64,000 bases of DNA from Fodinicola acaciae (GTDB taxonomy: Bacteria > Actinomycetota > Actinomycetes > Mycobacteriales > HKI-0501), in assembly GCF_010993745.1 (NCBI RefSeq), contig NZ_WOTN01000001.1, positions 499,235 through 563,234 of the forward strand, given 5' to 3'. The position numbers and the translations under genes are program-made. Positions 33,858 through 42,259 of this stretch are shown here, in pieces; position 1 is the stretch's first letter, and every line of letters begins with the position of its first letter. The notes under the pieces were generated by a model. That model was not told the DNA's origin. It did no database searches and was given only the letters and a program-made list of their open reading frames with translations.

Positions 33858-34830
33858 TTGGTGGGGGTAGCGGTTTGGCGGGGATGTGGGTTCTGGTGCT
33901 GCGTTTGGGGTGGTGCGTTTTCCTGGTTGTCGCGTTTGGGGGTGGTGGCGCCTGCGCGGCGGGCGCTCCTGCGCGGAGGGCGACCTCAAGGGGAGGGGTT
34001 TCGCTGTTGGTCCGGTTGGGTGCGGCGGGTGCGGTTTCGTACGTGGTGTGGACGGGGAGTGTGGCTGGGTCGCCGGAGGTGCGGTGGCGTCCCGGTGGGT
34101 GGCGAGAAGGTCCACTATGTGGGATGCGCAGACGTGTGGAGCGCTAAATGTCCGGCTTGAGAGGTTCGTGGATGGTGTGAATGTCGAGTTACTAGCGTTG
34201 GACGCAAGTAACAAGGCTTTCACGGCTGCGCGACTGCCGGAGGCTGTGACGGGTGTGACTGCTGAGGCTGATAATGCTGCTGTGATCGCTCGGCTGCAAC
34301 AGATGTCCGTTTTGATGTCTTGTTAAACAAGTATTACGCAGTCAGTCGCCCCAGCACGATCGTTTGGCGTCCACGCCGACGGGTTGCTTCCCACACGTGA
34401 CCGAGCAAGCCCAGAAAACCCAGCCCCGCACGCAACCGCCACCCGCACCCCCAATGCACACCGATTGGCGTTCCCGCGCCCCCTCCCTTGAGGTCGCCCT
34501 CCGCGCAGGAGCGCCCGCCGCGCAGGCGAAAAACCCAACCACCCACCCAACGCAACAACCAGAAAACGCAACCACCTCCCCACCGCAACAAGCAGAGACG
34601 CAACCACCTCCTCACCGCAACAAACGGGAAGATGCAACCACCTCCTCAACGCAACAAACGGGCGAACCACCACCTCCCTGACGCACCAAACTGGCCACCC
34701 TCAACGCACCAAGCGGGAACCGCCACCTCCCTGACGCACCAAATGGGCCACCCTCAACGCACCAAACGGACGAACCCGCCACCTCCCCAAACGCGCCAAG
34801 CGGACGGACCTGTTTCATCTCCTCAACCAC
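33858..34830 (+). repeat. Intergenic repeat family, copy A (full)
   Basis: About 1 kb with no gene I support. The left arm (33858-33953) is G/T-rich with GCGTTTGGGG-like units and several runs of 3-5 G. A 44-bp module (33954-33998; GGGCGCTCCTGCGCGGAGGG and flanks) follows, then a variable part, then the conserved core (about 34108-34345, containing GAGTTACTAGCGTTGGACGC). A tail shared with copy C (to 34392) comes next, then the inverted 44-bp module at 34479-34523, then a C/A-rich arm of about nine degenerate units of the type ACGCAACCACCTCC. The arms are mutual inverted repeats. Core base composition differs from the genes. Confidence 0.85.
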
Positions 34831-34916
34831 CACACCTTCACCACCCACCGCAACCGACCCGTACGCCCCGCCCATCACCGACAAACTCGCTGGTCAGACA
34901 ACAGGCGGGGCCGGCG

Positions 34917-34973
34917 TTGACGTTCTGTCGTACCCGGGGTTTACTGTAATCAGGTGTTCGAACGAGTGTTCGA
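34917..34973 (+). promoter_or_regulatory. SOS promoter with perfect LexA box
   Basis: LexA box TCGAACGAGTGTTCGA at 34958-34973 fits the actinobacterial consensus TCGAACNNNNGTTCGA exactly. Upstream, TTGACG (34917-34922) and TACTGT (34942-34947) make a plausible -35/-10 with 19-bp spacing, so LexA would sit at about the transcription start. It controls the mutasome operon at 35122-41592. Confidence 0.85.
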
Positions 34974-35121
34974 AGAGTGGATCGCCGGAGCACGGCCGTG
35001 GGGAAGCGGCGGTGGTCCGGAGGTCGTGACCGCTGTGCCTTCCTCCGCAGCTGACCGGGACGGACGCGTCCGCTTGGGCGGGTCCGTGCGTTTGCCGTGC
35101 CGATGTGAGGAGGGGAGGACG

Positions 35122-35376
35122 GTGTCTCACACCGTTACTGCCATGCGCCATGAGCCGACTGAGTCCCAGGACACCCCGGAGCAGTTCGAATACCGGGGCC
35201 AACTGTACGTGGTCAGTGAGGTGCTGGAGCACGAGCAGTCCACCGGCGACCTCGGCCACATCGAGAGCTGGCGGGCCCGCGCGATCCCGATCCAGCTGTC
35301 CGCGGCGCGCGTGTTCCGGCTGCAGTTCAACTGGTGGGACGGCAGCTGGTCGATCGATCCGGAGGAGGAACGGTGA
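35122..35376 (+). CDS. DUF6504-family protein, first gene of the SOS operon
   Basis: 84-residue protein. GTG 35122 has GGGGAGG at good spacing. The core (FEYRGQLYVVSEVLEHEQST, then ESWRARAI and FRLQFNWWDGSWSIDPEEE) matches the small DUF6504 proteins commonly encoded ahead of imuA/imuB/dnaE2 in actinomycetes. The frame continues upstream to 34954 through the LexA box, which argues against the longer form. Its stop overlaps the next start (GTGA). Its role in SOS mutagenesis is unknown. Confidence 0.8.
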   Translation: MSHTVTAMRHEPTESQDTPEQFEYRGQLYVVSEVLEHEQSTGDLGHIESWRARAIPIQLSAARVFRLQFNWWDGSWSIDPEEER

Positions 35377-35837
35377 GCACCAACCGGTCCAACGGCATGC
35401 GGCCGCACCGCGAGCCGGCGCTGATCGCCAGCAGCCTGCTTCCGCAGCGGTCTCCGGAGGCCCTGCTGGCGTTGGCCAGGCGCGGCCTGGTGGAGGCGGC
35501 GGAGACGACCGCGCCGGGGTTGCGTTATGCAACCGCACATTTGGCGGCGCTGCGTGCGGCGGCCGCGGTGTTGGCGGCGAAGGCGCGGCCTGACCCGCGT
35601 AAGCACCGGGGCCGGCCGGCGACGGTGTGGACGCTGCTGTCGGTGGTGGCGCCGGAGCTCGGCGAGTGGGCCGCGTTCTTCGCCGCCGGCGCGGCCAAGC
35701 GGGCCGCCGCCGAGGCCGGCATCCCGCGGGTGGTGACCGTACGGGAGGCCGACGACCTGTTGCGCGACGCCGAGCGGTTCCTGGCCGTGGTCAGCACACT
35801 GCTCGGCTCCAGCCACCAGATGTTCCTGGCCGGCTGA
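35373..35837 (+). CDS. SAV_6107-type HEPN-domain protein
   Basis: Helical protein of 154 residues. The central region (RSPEALLALARRGLVEAAET, YATAHLAALRAAAAVLAAKA) and the C-terminal helices (ADDLLRDAERFLAVVSTLLG) resemble the HEPN four-helix fold seen in this actinobacterial family. No RxxxxH RNase motif is obvious, so catalysis is not claimed. It sits inside the LexA-controlled operon, overlapping both neighbours by 1-4 bp, which suggests a structural or regulatory part in the mutasome pathway. Confidence 0.7.
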   Translation: MSTNRSNGMRPHREPALIASSLLPQRSPEALLALARRGLVEAAETTAPGLRYATAHLAALRAAAAVLAAKARPDPRKHRGRPATVWTLLSVVAPELGEWAAFFAAGAAKRAAAEAGIPRVVTVREADDLLRDAERFLAVVSTLLGSSHQMFLAG

Positions 35838-36604
35838 TGACCGCGTCGGTACGCATTCCCGCGATCGAGCTGCCGGACGGGGTGACGCTCGGCGTCTCGG
35901 CAGCCGGCCGGCTGCATACCGAGACGGTTGACGACGACGACGCGCTGCCGGCGCCGGGGCCGCTCGGTCGGCTGCTGCCAGGCGGTGGCCTGCGCCGCGG
36001 CTGGACGGTGTCGGCGACCGGCACGGCGCTGGTCCTCGCGCTGGTCGCCGAGGCCACTCAGGCCGGCGCCTGGTGCGCGGCCGTCGGGCTGCCGGAGCTC
36101 GGCGTGCTGGCCGCCGCGGAGCTGGGGGTCGCGGTCGAGCGGCTCGCCGTGGTGCCGGAGCCCGGCGCCGACGCTCCGGCGGTGATCGCCGCGCTGATGG
36201 ACGGCTGCGACATCGTGCTGGTCGGTCCGGTCTGCCGGATCACTCCGTCGTACGCTCGCCGGCTGTCCGCGCGCGCCAGATCCCGCCGGTCGGTGCTGCT
36301 GTCCACTACCGACTGGCCGGCCGCGCAGGTGACGCTGACCTGCGACTCCGGTCAGTGGCGCGGCCTCGGCGACGGCCACGGCCGGCTGACCGAGCGCGAG
36401 GTGACCGTACGAGCAAACGGCCGTTCCGCCGCGGCACGGCCAAAGCAGACCCGCATGCTGTTGCCGGCCAAGTCCGGGGGAGTGGCACCGGCGATCGGCG
36501 ACGACACCGACCGCAAGGGCTGGCAAGAGCCGTCGCGTCACGAAGTGCCGCGCCCGGCCCCGCTCAGCCGCAACCTGCATCCGACCGCGGTCCGGGTGGG
36601 CTGA
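35837..36604 (+). CDS. imuA: ImuA-like mutasome accessory protein
   Basis: 255-residue protein, start overlapping the preceding stop (TGATG). The N-terminal region resembles the RecA-like core of ImuA/SulA-type proteins (LPAPGPLGRLLPGGGLRRGW, TALVLALVAEATQAGAWCAA), including a glycine-rich loop but no Walker A Lys. The C-terminal 60 residues are basic and disordered-looking. In mycobacteria ImuA' and ImuB recruit DnaE2 to lesions. The assignment rests on position between the HEPN gene and imuB plus this weak RecA-like pattern. Confidence 0.8.
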   Translation: MTASVRIPAIELPDGVTLGVSAAGRLHTETVDDDDALPAPGPLGRLLPGGGLRRGWTVSATGTALVLALVAEATQAGAWCAAVGLPELGVLAAAELGVAVERLAVVPEPGADAPAVIAALMDGCDIVLVGPVCRITPSYARRLSARARSRRSVLLSTTDWPAAQVTLTCDSGQWRGLGDGHGRLTEREVTVRANGRSAAARPKQTRMLLPAKSGGVAPAIGDDTDRKGWQEPSRHEVPRPAPLSRNLHPTAVRVG

Positions 36605-36607
36605 GCC

Positions 36608-38251
36608 ATGGCCGTGCGCACGTTGGTGCTGTGGTGTCCGGACTGGCCGGTCATCGCCGCGATGGCGGCCGACGGCGTGCCGACCCACCAGCCGGCCGCG
36701 GTGTTGGTCGGCAACCGGGTCGTCGCCTGCTCCGCGCCGGCGCGCGTCGACGGCGTACGCCGCGGCCTGCGCCGCCGCGAGGCGCAGGCACGCTGTCCAG
36801 AGCTGGCCGTGCTGGCCGCCGACCCGGAGCGCGACGCGCGTGAGTTCGAGCCGATCGTACGGGCCGCCGAGGAGCTGGCGCCAGGCGTCGAGGTGGTGCG
36901 TCCCGGCCTGGTCTCGGTGGCCGCCCGCGGTCCGTCCGGTTACTACGGCGGCGACCAGGTGGCCGCGCAGCGGCTGGTCGAGCAGGTGGCCGCGGAGACC
37001 GGCGTGGAGGCGCAGGCCGGCATCGCCGACGGCCTGTTCGCCGCGACCTTGGCGGCTCGGCGCGGCCTGGTGGTCGAGCCCGGCGAGTCGGCGGGTTTCC
37101 TTGCTCCGCTGGACATCGGCGAGCTGGCGGTCGGCTGGGACGCCGGCCCGGCCGGCCGGCAGGCGGCCGCGCGCAGCCATCGGGCGGTGGCCGAGTCGCT
37201 GGAGGAGTACGTGCAGCTGTTCCGCCGGCTCGGCCTGCGTACGCTCGGCGGCTTCGCCGCGCTGCCGGCAAGCGACGTGGCGTCTCGGTTTGGCGTCGAA
37301 GGCGAGCGGATGCACCGGCTGGCCCGCGGCGTCGACCCGTATCCACCGGCCGCGCGCCGGCCGCCGGCCGACCTGACCGTCACGCTGGAGCCGGAGGACC
37401 CGATCGAGCGGGTGGATGTCGCGGCGTTCGTGGCGCGGCAGCTGGCCGGCCGGTTCCACCGCGTGCTGGCGGCGCACGGCGTGGCGTGTACGCGGCTGGT
37501 CATCGAGGCGCACACCGAGCACGGCGAGCAGCTGTCCCGCACCTGGCGCCACGACGGCGTGTTGACCGTCGGCGACGTGGCCGACCGAGTCCGCTGGCAG
37601 CTCGACGGCTGGCTGACCGCGGTCGCGCGCGGCGGCGCGGTGGACACGCCGACCGCCGGCATCAGCATGCTCCGGCTGGTGCCGGACGAGGTGGTCGACC
37701 ACTCCGGCCTGCAGGCGGGGTTGTGGGGTGACGTCGGTGAGCGTGACGAGCGCGCGCACCGCGCGTTGACGCACGTACAAGGCATGCTCGGACCGGAGGC
37801 GGTGCTCACACCGGTGCTCGGCGGCGGCCGCGGGCCGGCCGACCGCGTACGGCTGGTGCCGTGGCGCGACGACCGCGAGCCGGCGCTGCCGGCCGAGCCG
37901 CCATGGCCAGGCCGGCTGCCGAGTCCGTCCCCGACGGTGCTGCCGGCCGAGCCGATGCCGGCGGCCGTACGCGACGCGGCCGGCAAACCGGTGACGCTGT
38001 CCGGCCGCCACGAGCTCAGCGCGCCGCCGCACTGGGTCACGATTGGCGACCGGCCACCGCGTGGCGTGCTCGCCTGGGCCGGTCCGTGGCCGGTCGACGA
38101 GCGCTGGTGGGACCAGGTGACCGCCAACCGCCGCGCGCGTTTCCAGATCGTCCTCGCCGACGACACCGCTCGTCGCGACCGGCTGGCCGCCACCGCTTTC
38201 CTGCTGTCGCTGGAAAACAGCACCTGGACCGTCGAAGGCATCTACGACTGA
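36608..38251 (+). CDS. imuB: ImuB, catalytically inactive Y-family polymerase homologue
   Basis: 547 residues with Y-family organisation. The metal-binding motif DMDAFF of active enzymes is replaced by LVLWCPDWP near residue 8. SVDEAFLD is replaced by VSVAARGPSGYYGG. So it lacks the catalytic acids, as in ImuB. A short QAGLWG at about residues 369-374 resembles the clamp-binding motif of mycobacterial ImuB. It is expected to act as the hub that links the beta clamp, ImuA and DnaE2. It starts 3 bp after imuA. Confidence 0.9.
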   Translation: MAVRTLVLWCPDWPVIAAMAADGVPTHQPAAVLVGNRVVACSAPARVDGVRRGLRRREAQARCPELAVLAADPERDAREFEPIVRAAEELAPGVEVVRPGLVSVAARGPSGYYGGDQVAAQRLVEQVAAETGVEAQAGIADGLFAATLAARRGLVVEPGESAGFLAPLDIGELAVGWDAGPAGRQAAARSHRAVAESLEEYVQLFRRLGLRTLGGFAALPASDVASRFGVEGERMHRLARGVDPYPPAARRPPADLTVTLEPEDPIERVDVAAFVARQLAGRFHRVLAAHGVACTRLVIEAHTEHGEQLSRTWRHDGVLTVGDVADRVRWQLDGWLTAVARGGAVDTPTAGISMLRLVPDEVVDHSGLQAGLWGDVGERDERAHRALTHVQGMLGPEAVLTPVLGGGRGPADRVRLVPWRDDREPALPAEPPWPGRLPSPSPTVLPAEPMPAAVRDAAGKPVTLSGRHELSAPPHWVTIGDRPPRGVLAWAGPWPVDERWWDQVTANRRARFQIVLADDTARRDRLAATAFLLSLENSTWTVEGIYD

Positions 38252-38265
38252 AGGACGTTCACACA

Positions 38266-41200
38266 ATGGGGTGGAACAACCCGGACGTGCCGTGGCAGCA
38301 GCTCAACCGCGCGCTGTCCTGGAAGTCGCCGGAGCAGGCCGGGCAGCACGGCGACGGCGGCGACGCGCCGGGCTGGAGCCGGCACCGCGAGCCGGAAAGG
38401 CCAGAGCGGCCGCCGGTGCCGGAACAGACCGGCGACCCCGTCCCGTACGCCGAGCTGCACTGCCACTCCAACTTCAGTTTCCTCGACGGCGCCAGCCAGC
38501 CGGAGCAGATCGTGGCCGCCGCGGCGGCGCTGCGGCTGTCCGCGGTGGCCATCACCGACCACGACGGCATGTACGGCGTCGTACGTTTTTCCCAGGCCGC
38601 CAAGGAAGTCAACGTGCCGACCATCTTCGGCTCGGAGCTCAGCCTCGGCCTGACCGAGCGGCAGAACGGCGTCGCCGATCCGGAAGGCAGCCACCTGCTG
38701 GTGATCGCGCGCAGCCCGGAAGGCTATCGCCGGCTGTCCCGGGGGATCAGCTCGGCATTGCTGGCCAGCGGCGAGAAAGGGCGGCCGGACTACCGGTTGG
38801 ACGCGCTCGCGGCGATGTCGCGCGACCACTGGCTGGTGCTGACCGGCTGCCGGAAGGGGACCGTACGGCAGGCCATCGCGGCGCAGAGCACGGCGGCCGG
38901 TGCCTGGGACGCCGGGTTGGCCGAGCTGACCAAGCTGGTCAAACTGTTCGGCCGTGGCAACGTCGCGGTCGAGCTGATCGACCACGGCAATCCGACCGAC
39001 AGCGAGACCAACGACCTGCTCGCCGAGCTGGCCGCGGCGGCGAAACTTCCCACCGTGGCAACGGGAAACGTGCATTACGCGATCCCGCAGCAGCGCCGGC
39101 TGGCGACCGCGCTCGCGGCCGTACGGGCCCGCCGGAGCCTGGACGAGATGGACGGCTGGCTGCCGGCCGCGGCGACCGCGCACCTGCGCTCCGGCGCCGA
39201 GATGGACAGGTTGTTCGCGCGCTATCCCGGCGCGGTGGCCAGAGCCGCCGAGTTTGGCATGGCGTGTGCCTTCGATCTTTCCCTGGTGGAGCCGGAGCTG
39301 CCGCCGCGGGAGGTGCCGGCCGGTCACACCGAGGCCAGCTATCTGCGCGAGCTGGCCTACGCCGGGTGGCGCGAGCGGTTCGGCGGCAAGCCGCATTTCG
39401 ACCGGGCGAAGGAAAAGATCGACTACGAGCTGGAGGTCATCGAAAGCCTCAACTTCCCCGGCTATTTCCTGATCGTCAAGGAGATCGTGGATTTCTGCGC
39501 CAAGGAAGGGATCCTGGTGCAGGGCCGCGGTTCGGCGGCCAACTCCGCGGTCTGCTTCGCGCTGGGGATCACCGCGGTCGACGCCGTACACCACCGCCTG
39601 CTGTTCGAGCGCTTCCTGGCGCCGGAGCGGGACGGCTATCCGGACATCGACCTGGACATCCAGTCCGACCGCCGCGAGGAGGTCATCCAGCACGTCTATC
39701 GCAAATACGGCCGGCAGCGCGCGGCGCAGGTGGCCAACGTCATCTCCTACCGGCCGAAAAACGCCGTACGCGACATCGCCAAGGCTTTTGGTTATTCGCC
39801 AGGACAACAGGACGCGTGGAGCAAGCAGATCGACCACTGGGGACCGCTGCCGGCCGACAGTGACATCCCCGCGCCGGTCATCGCCATGGCCAACGAGCTG
39901 CTGAAGTTTCCCCGCCATCTGGGCATCCATTCCGGCGGCATGGTGCTGTGCGACCGGCCGGTGAGCGAGGTGGTGCCGGTGGAGTGGGCCAGCATGGAAA
40001 ACCGCACCGTCGTGCAGTGGGACAAGGACGACTGCGCCGATGCGCGGCTGGTGAAGTTTGACCTGCTCGGACTCGGGATGCTGACCGCGCTGAGCGAGGT
40101 GATGCGGCTGGTACGGACCCATCACGGCGAGGACCACCCGATGCACACGCTGGACGAGACCGACCCGCGGGTCTACGACATGCTGTGCTCGGCAGACGCG
40201 GTCGGGGTTTTCCAGGTGGAGAGCCGCGCGCAGCTGGCCACGCTGCCCCGGCTGCGGCCACGCAACTTCTATGACCTGGTGGTCGAGGTCGCGCTGATCC
40301 GGCCGGGGCCGATCCAGGGTGGCTCGGTGCATCCGTATCTGCGCCGCCGCAGCGGCAAGGAGACAATCACCTACCCGCACAAGAAACTTCAGGCCGCGTT
40401 GGAGCGTACGCTCGGCGTGCCGCTCTTCCAGGAACAGCTGATGCAGATGGCGATCACCATCGGCAACTTCGACGGCGCCGACGCCGACCGGCTGCGCCGC
40501 GCGATGGGATCCAAGCGCTCCGAGGAGCGAATGCAAGAGCTCAAAGGAAAACTCTACGCGGGGATGGCCGACAACGGCATCACCGGCACCGCCGCCGACG
40601 ATATCTACCAGAAACTGGAGGCATTCTCGCACTTCGGCTTTCCGGAGAGCCACGCGTTCAGCTTCGCCAAGCTGGTCTATGCCAGCGCCTATTTCAAACT
40701 CTATTTTCCGGCGGCGTTCTGCGCCGCGCTGCTCAACGCGCAGCCGATGGGCTTCTACTCGCCGCAGTCGCTGATCGCCGACGCCCGCCGGCACAGCGTG
40801 ACGATCCGCGGCGTGGACATCAACGCCTCACTGGCCAAGGCGAAACTCGAGCCGGTCGACCCGACCAGATACGCCGACGGCGTCGGCCCGGTGCAGGCCG
40901 TCCGGCTCGGCATCGAGTCGGTGCGCACGGTCGGCAAGGAGCTGGCACAGCGGATCGAGGACGAGCGGCTGAAGAACGGACCGTACGCGGACATGCCGGA
41001 CGTGGCCCGCCGGGTCGGCCTGACCGTACGACAGGCCGAGGCACTGGCCACCGCCGGCGCCTTCGGCTGTTTCGGCCTGACCAAACGAGAAGCGCTGTGG
41101 GTCGCCGGCGCCGCCGCGCAGGAACGCGCCGACCGGCTGCCGATCGCGGTCGGCGCCAGGCCGCCGATGCTGCCGGGCATGGCCGACGTGGAGGAGGCGA

Positions 41201-41592
41201 TGGCCGAGGTGTGGGCCACCGGCATGTCCGCCGGCAGCTATCCGACCGAGTTCGCCAGGGAATACCTTGACTCCCTCGGCGTACTGGCGGTCGACCGACT
41301 GTCCACAGTGGACAACGGTCGGCGCGTACGAGTCGCCGGCGTGGTGACCCACCGGCAACGACCGGCCACTGCCGGCGGCATCACCTTCATGAACCTGGAG
41401 GACGAGACCGGCATGGTCAACGTGGTGTGCTCACCGGGCCTGTGGGCCGCCTACCGGCGGGTTGCACACGTGAGCCCCGCGCTGCTGGTCTTCGGCAAGT
41501 TGGAGAGGGTGGACGCGGTGGTCAACGTGGTCGCCTACCGACTGGAACGTTTGCAGCTGCGGATCGCGACCACCTCTCGGAACTTCCGTTAA
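38266..41592 (+). CDS. dnaE2: Error-prone DNA polymerase III alpha homologue
   Basis: C-family polymerase of 1108 residues. The PHP domain starts YAELHCHSNFSFLDGASQPE (about 60-80), with TDHDGMYGV. The palm carries the catalytic pair in YPDIDLDIQSDRREEV, and GRGSAANSAVCFALGIT is conserved. The helix-hairpin-helix and OB-fold region is C-terminal (RVAGVVTHRQRPATAGGITF, NLEDETGMVNVV). It lacks the tau-binding C-terminus of replicative DnaE1. The N-terminal 60 residues are a Pro/Arg/Glu-rich extension. It performs translesion synthesis under SOS with ImuA/ImuB. Last gene of the operon. Confidence 0.95.
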   Translation: MGWNNPDVPWQQLNRALSWKSPEQAGQHGDGGDAPGWSRHREPERPERPPVPEQTGDPVPYAELHCHSNFSFLDGASQPEQIVAAAAALRLSAVAITDHDGMYGVVRFSQAAKEVNVPTIFGSELSLGLTERQNGVADPEGSHLLVIARSPEGYRRLSRGISSALLASGEKGRPDYRLDALAAMSRDHWLVLTGCRKGTVRQAIAAQSTAAGAWDAGLAELTKLVKLFGRGNVAVELIDHGNPTDSETNDLLAELAAAAKLPTVATGNVHYAIPQQRRLATALAAVRARRSLDEMDGWLPAAATAHLRSGAEMDRLFARYPGAVARAAEFGMACAFDLSLVEPELPPREVPAGHTEASYLRELAYAGWRERFGGKPHFDRAKEKIDYELEVIESLNFPGYFLIVKEIVDFCAKEGILVQGRGSAANSAVCFALGITAVDAVHHRLLFERFLAPERDGYPDIDLDIQSDRREEVIQHVYRKYGRQRAAQVANVISYRPKNAVRDIAKAFGYSPGQQDAWSKQIDHWGPLPADSDIPAPVIAMANELLKFPRHLGIHSGGMVLCDRPVSEVVPVEWASMENRTVVQWDKDDCADARLVKFDLLGLGMLTALSEVMRLVRTHHGEDHPMHTLDETDPRVYDMLCSADAVGVFQVESRAQLATLPRLRPRNFYDLVVEVALIRPGPIQGGSVHPYLRRRSGKETITYPHKKLQAALERTLGVPLFQEQLMQMAITIGNFDGADADRLRRAMGSKRSEERMQELKGKLYAGMADNGITGTAADDIYQKLEAFSHFGFPESHAFSFAKLVYASAYFKLYFPAAFCAALLNAQPMGFYSPQSLIADARRHSVTIRGVDINASLAKAKLEPVDPTRYADGVGPVQAVRLGIESVRTVGKELAQRIEDERLKNGPYADMPDVARRVGLTVRQAEALATAGAFGCFGLTKREALWVAGAAAQERADRLPIAVGARPPMLPGMADVEEAMAEVWATGMSAGSYPTEFAREYLDSLGVLAVDRLSTVDNGRRVRVAGVVTHRQRPATAGGITFMNLEDETGMVNVVCSPGLWAAYRRVAHVSPALLVFGKLERVDAVVNVVAYRLERLQLRIATTSRNFR

Positions 41593-41642
41593 CGTTGCCG
41601 TACGGATAAAATCCGGCTTCTCATCCGTTGAACCTCGTACGA

Positions 41643-41714
41643 GAGCCGGCGCTGGTGCGGTGGGCTGCGTGGTCTTGCAGCAGTCCACCGGGGGTTCGAA
41701 TCCCCTCCGGCTCG
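41643..41714 (+). other. tRNA-like sequence with non-canonical middle
   Basis: A perfect 7-bp acceptor-type stem pairs GAGCCGG (41643-41649) with CCGGCTC (41707-41713). A consensus T arm occupies 41690-41706 (stem GGGGG/CCCCT, loop TTCGAAT). The 40 nt between has the right length but no proper D arm. Its best anticodon-like stem (GCTGC/GCAGC) leaves an 8-nt loop, or 6 nt if paired one step over. No CCA is encoded. TAAAAT at 41607-41612 could be a -10. It may be a decayed tRNA, an integration-site remnant, or a small RNA; it is not called as a functional tRNA. Confidence 0.45.
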
Positions 41715-41726
41715 CTCGTCCAATTG

Positions 41727-41747
41727 GTGCTGCCTGGTCGGCAGCAC
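41727..41747 (+). terminator. Hairpin after the tRNA-like sequence
   Basis: GTGCTGCC and GGCAGCAC (8-bp perfect arms) around TGGTC lie 13 bp after the tRNA-like 3' end. Probable terminator. Confidence 0.6.
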
Positions 41748-41769
41748 GCCTCCAGGGTGGTTCTCAGCT

Positions 41770-42180
41770 GCGTAATACTTGGTTAACAAGACATCAAAAC
41801 GGACATTTTCTGCGCCGCCAGCGATCACAGCAGCATTATCAGCCTCAATAGTCACACCCGTCACAGCCTCTGGTGATCACTGTGGTGTGAAAGCCTTGTT
41901 TCTTGCGTCCAGCGCAAGTAACTCGACATTCATGCCATCCGCGAACCCCTCAAGGCAGACATTTAGCGCTCCACACGCCTTCGCGTCCCACATACTGGAC
42001 CCTCACGCCACCCACCGAGACGCCACCGCAGCACCGGACCACACCACGTACGAAACCGCACACGCCGCACTCAACCGGACCAACAGCGACACCCCGCGCG
42101 CCCCTCCCCTTGAGGTCGCCCTCCGTACAGGAGCGCCCGCCGCGCAGGCGAAACCCAACCACCCCCAAACGCAACAATCA
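41770..42180 (-). repeat. Intergenic repeat family, copy B (partial, inverted)
   Basis: The conserved core is present on the reverse strand (41770-42003), followed by the 44-bp module (42100-42144) and a short C/A-rich arm. The second module and outer arm seen in copies A and C are absent; the core instead ends near the tRNA-like sequence. Orientation is opposite to copy A, so A and B bracket the mutasome operon as inverted repeats. The surrounding 667-bp gap between dnaE2 and the phosphotransferase has no other supported gene. Confidence 0.8.
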
Positions 42181-42259
42181 TGAAACCCAACCCCGACAAC
42201 ACAACCAGAACCGAGGCCCGCCCCGAGCCGGTGAGGTCGCCTCGCCACGCGAGTGGCTG

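Noticed and set aside
33654-34223. Long reading frame antisense to the MarR gene and through repeat copy A
   Set aside because: Half of it is a shadow of the MarR gene, and the repeat part lacks third-position constraint and a ribosome site.
34505-34830. Spaced C/A-rich repeats that could be mistaken for a CRISPR array
   Set aside because: The units are degenerate, have no constant spacer length and no cas genes are near. They are the tandem arm of the repeat family.
41643-41714. Functional tRNA gene
   Set aside because: The D arm is missing and the anticodon-like loop has the wrong length under both possible pairings, so it is listed only as tRNA-like.
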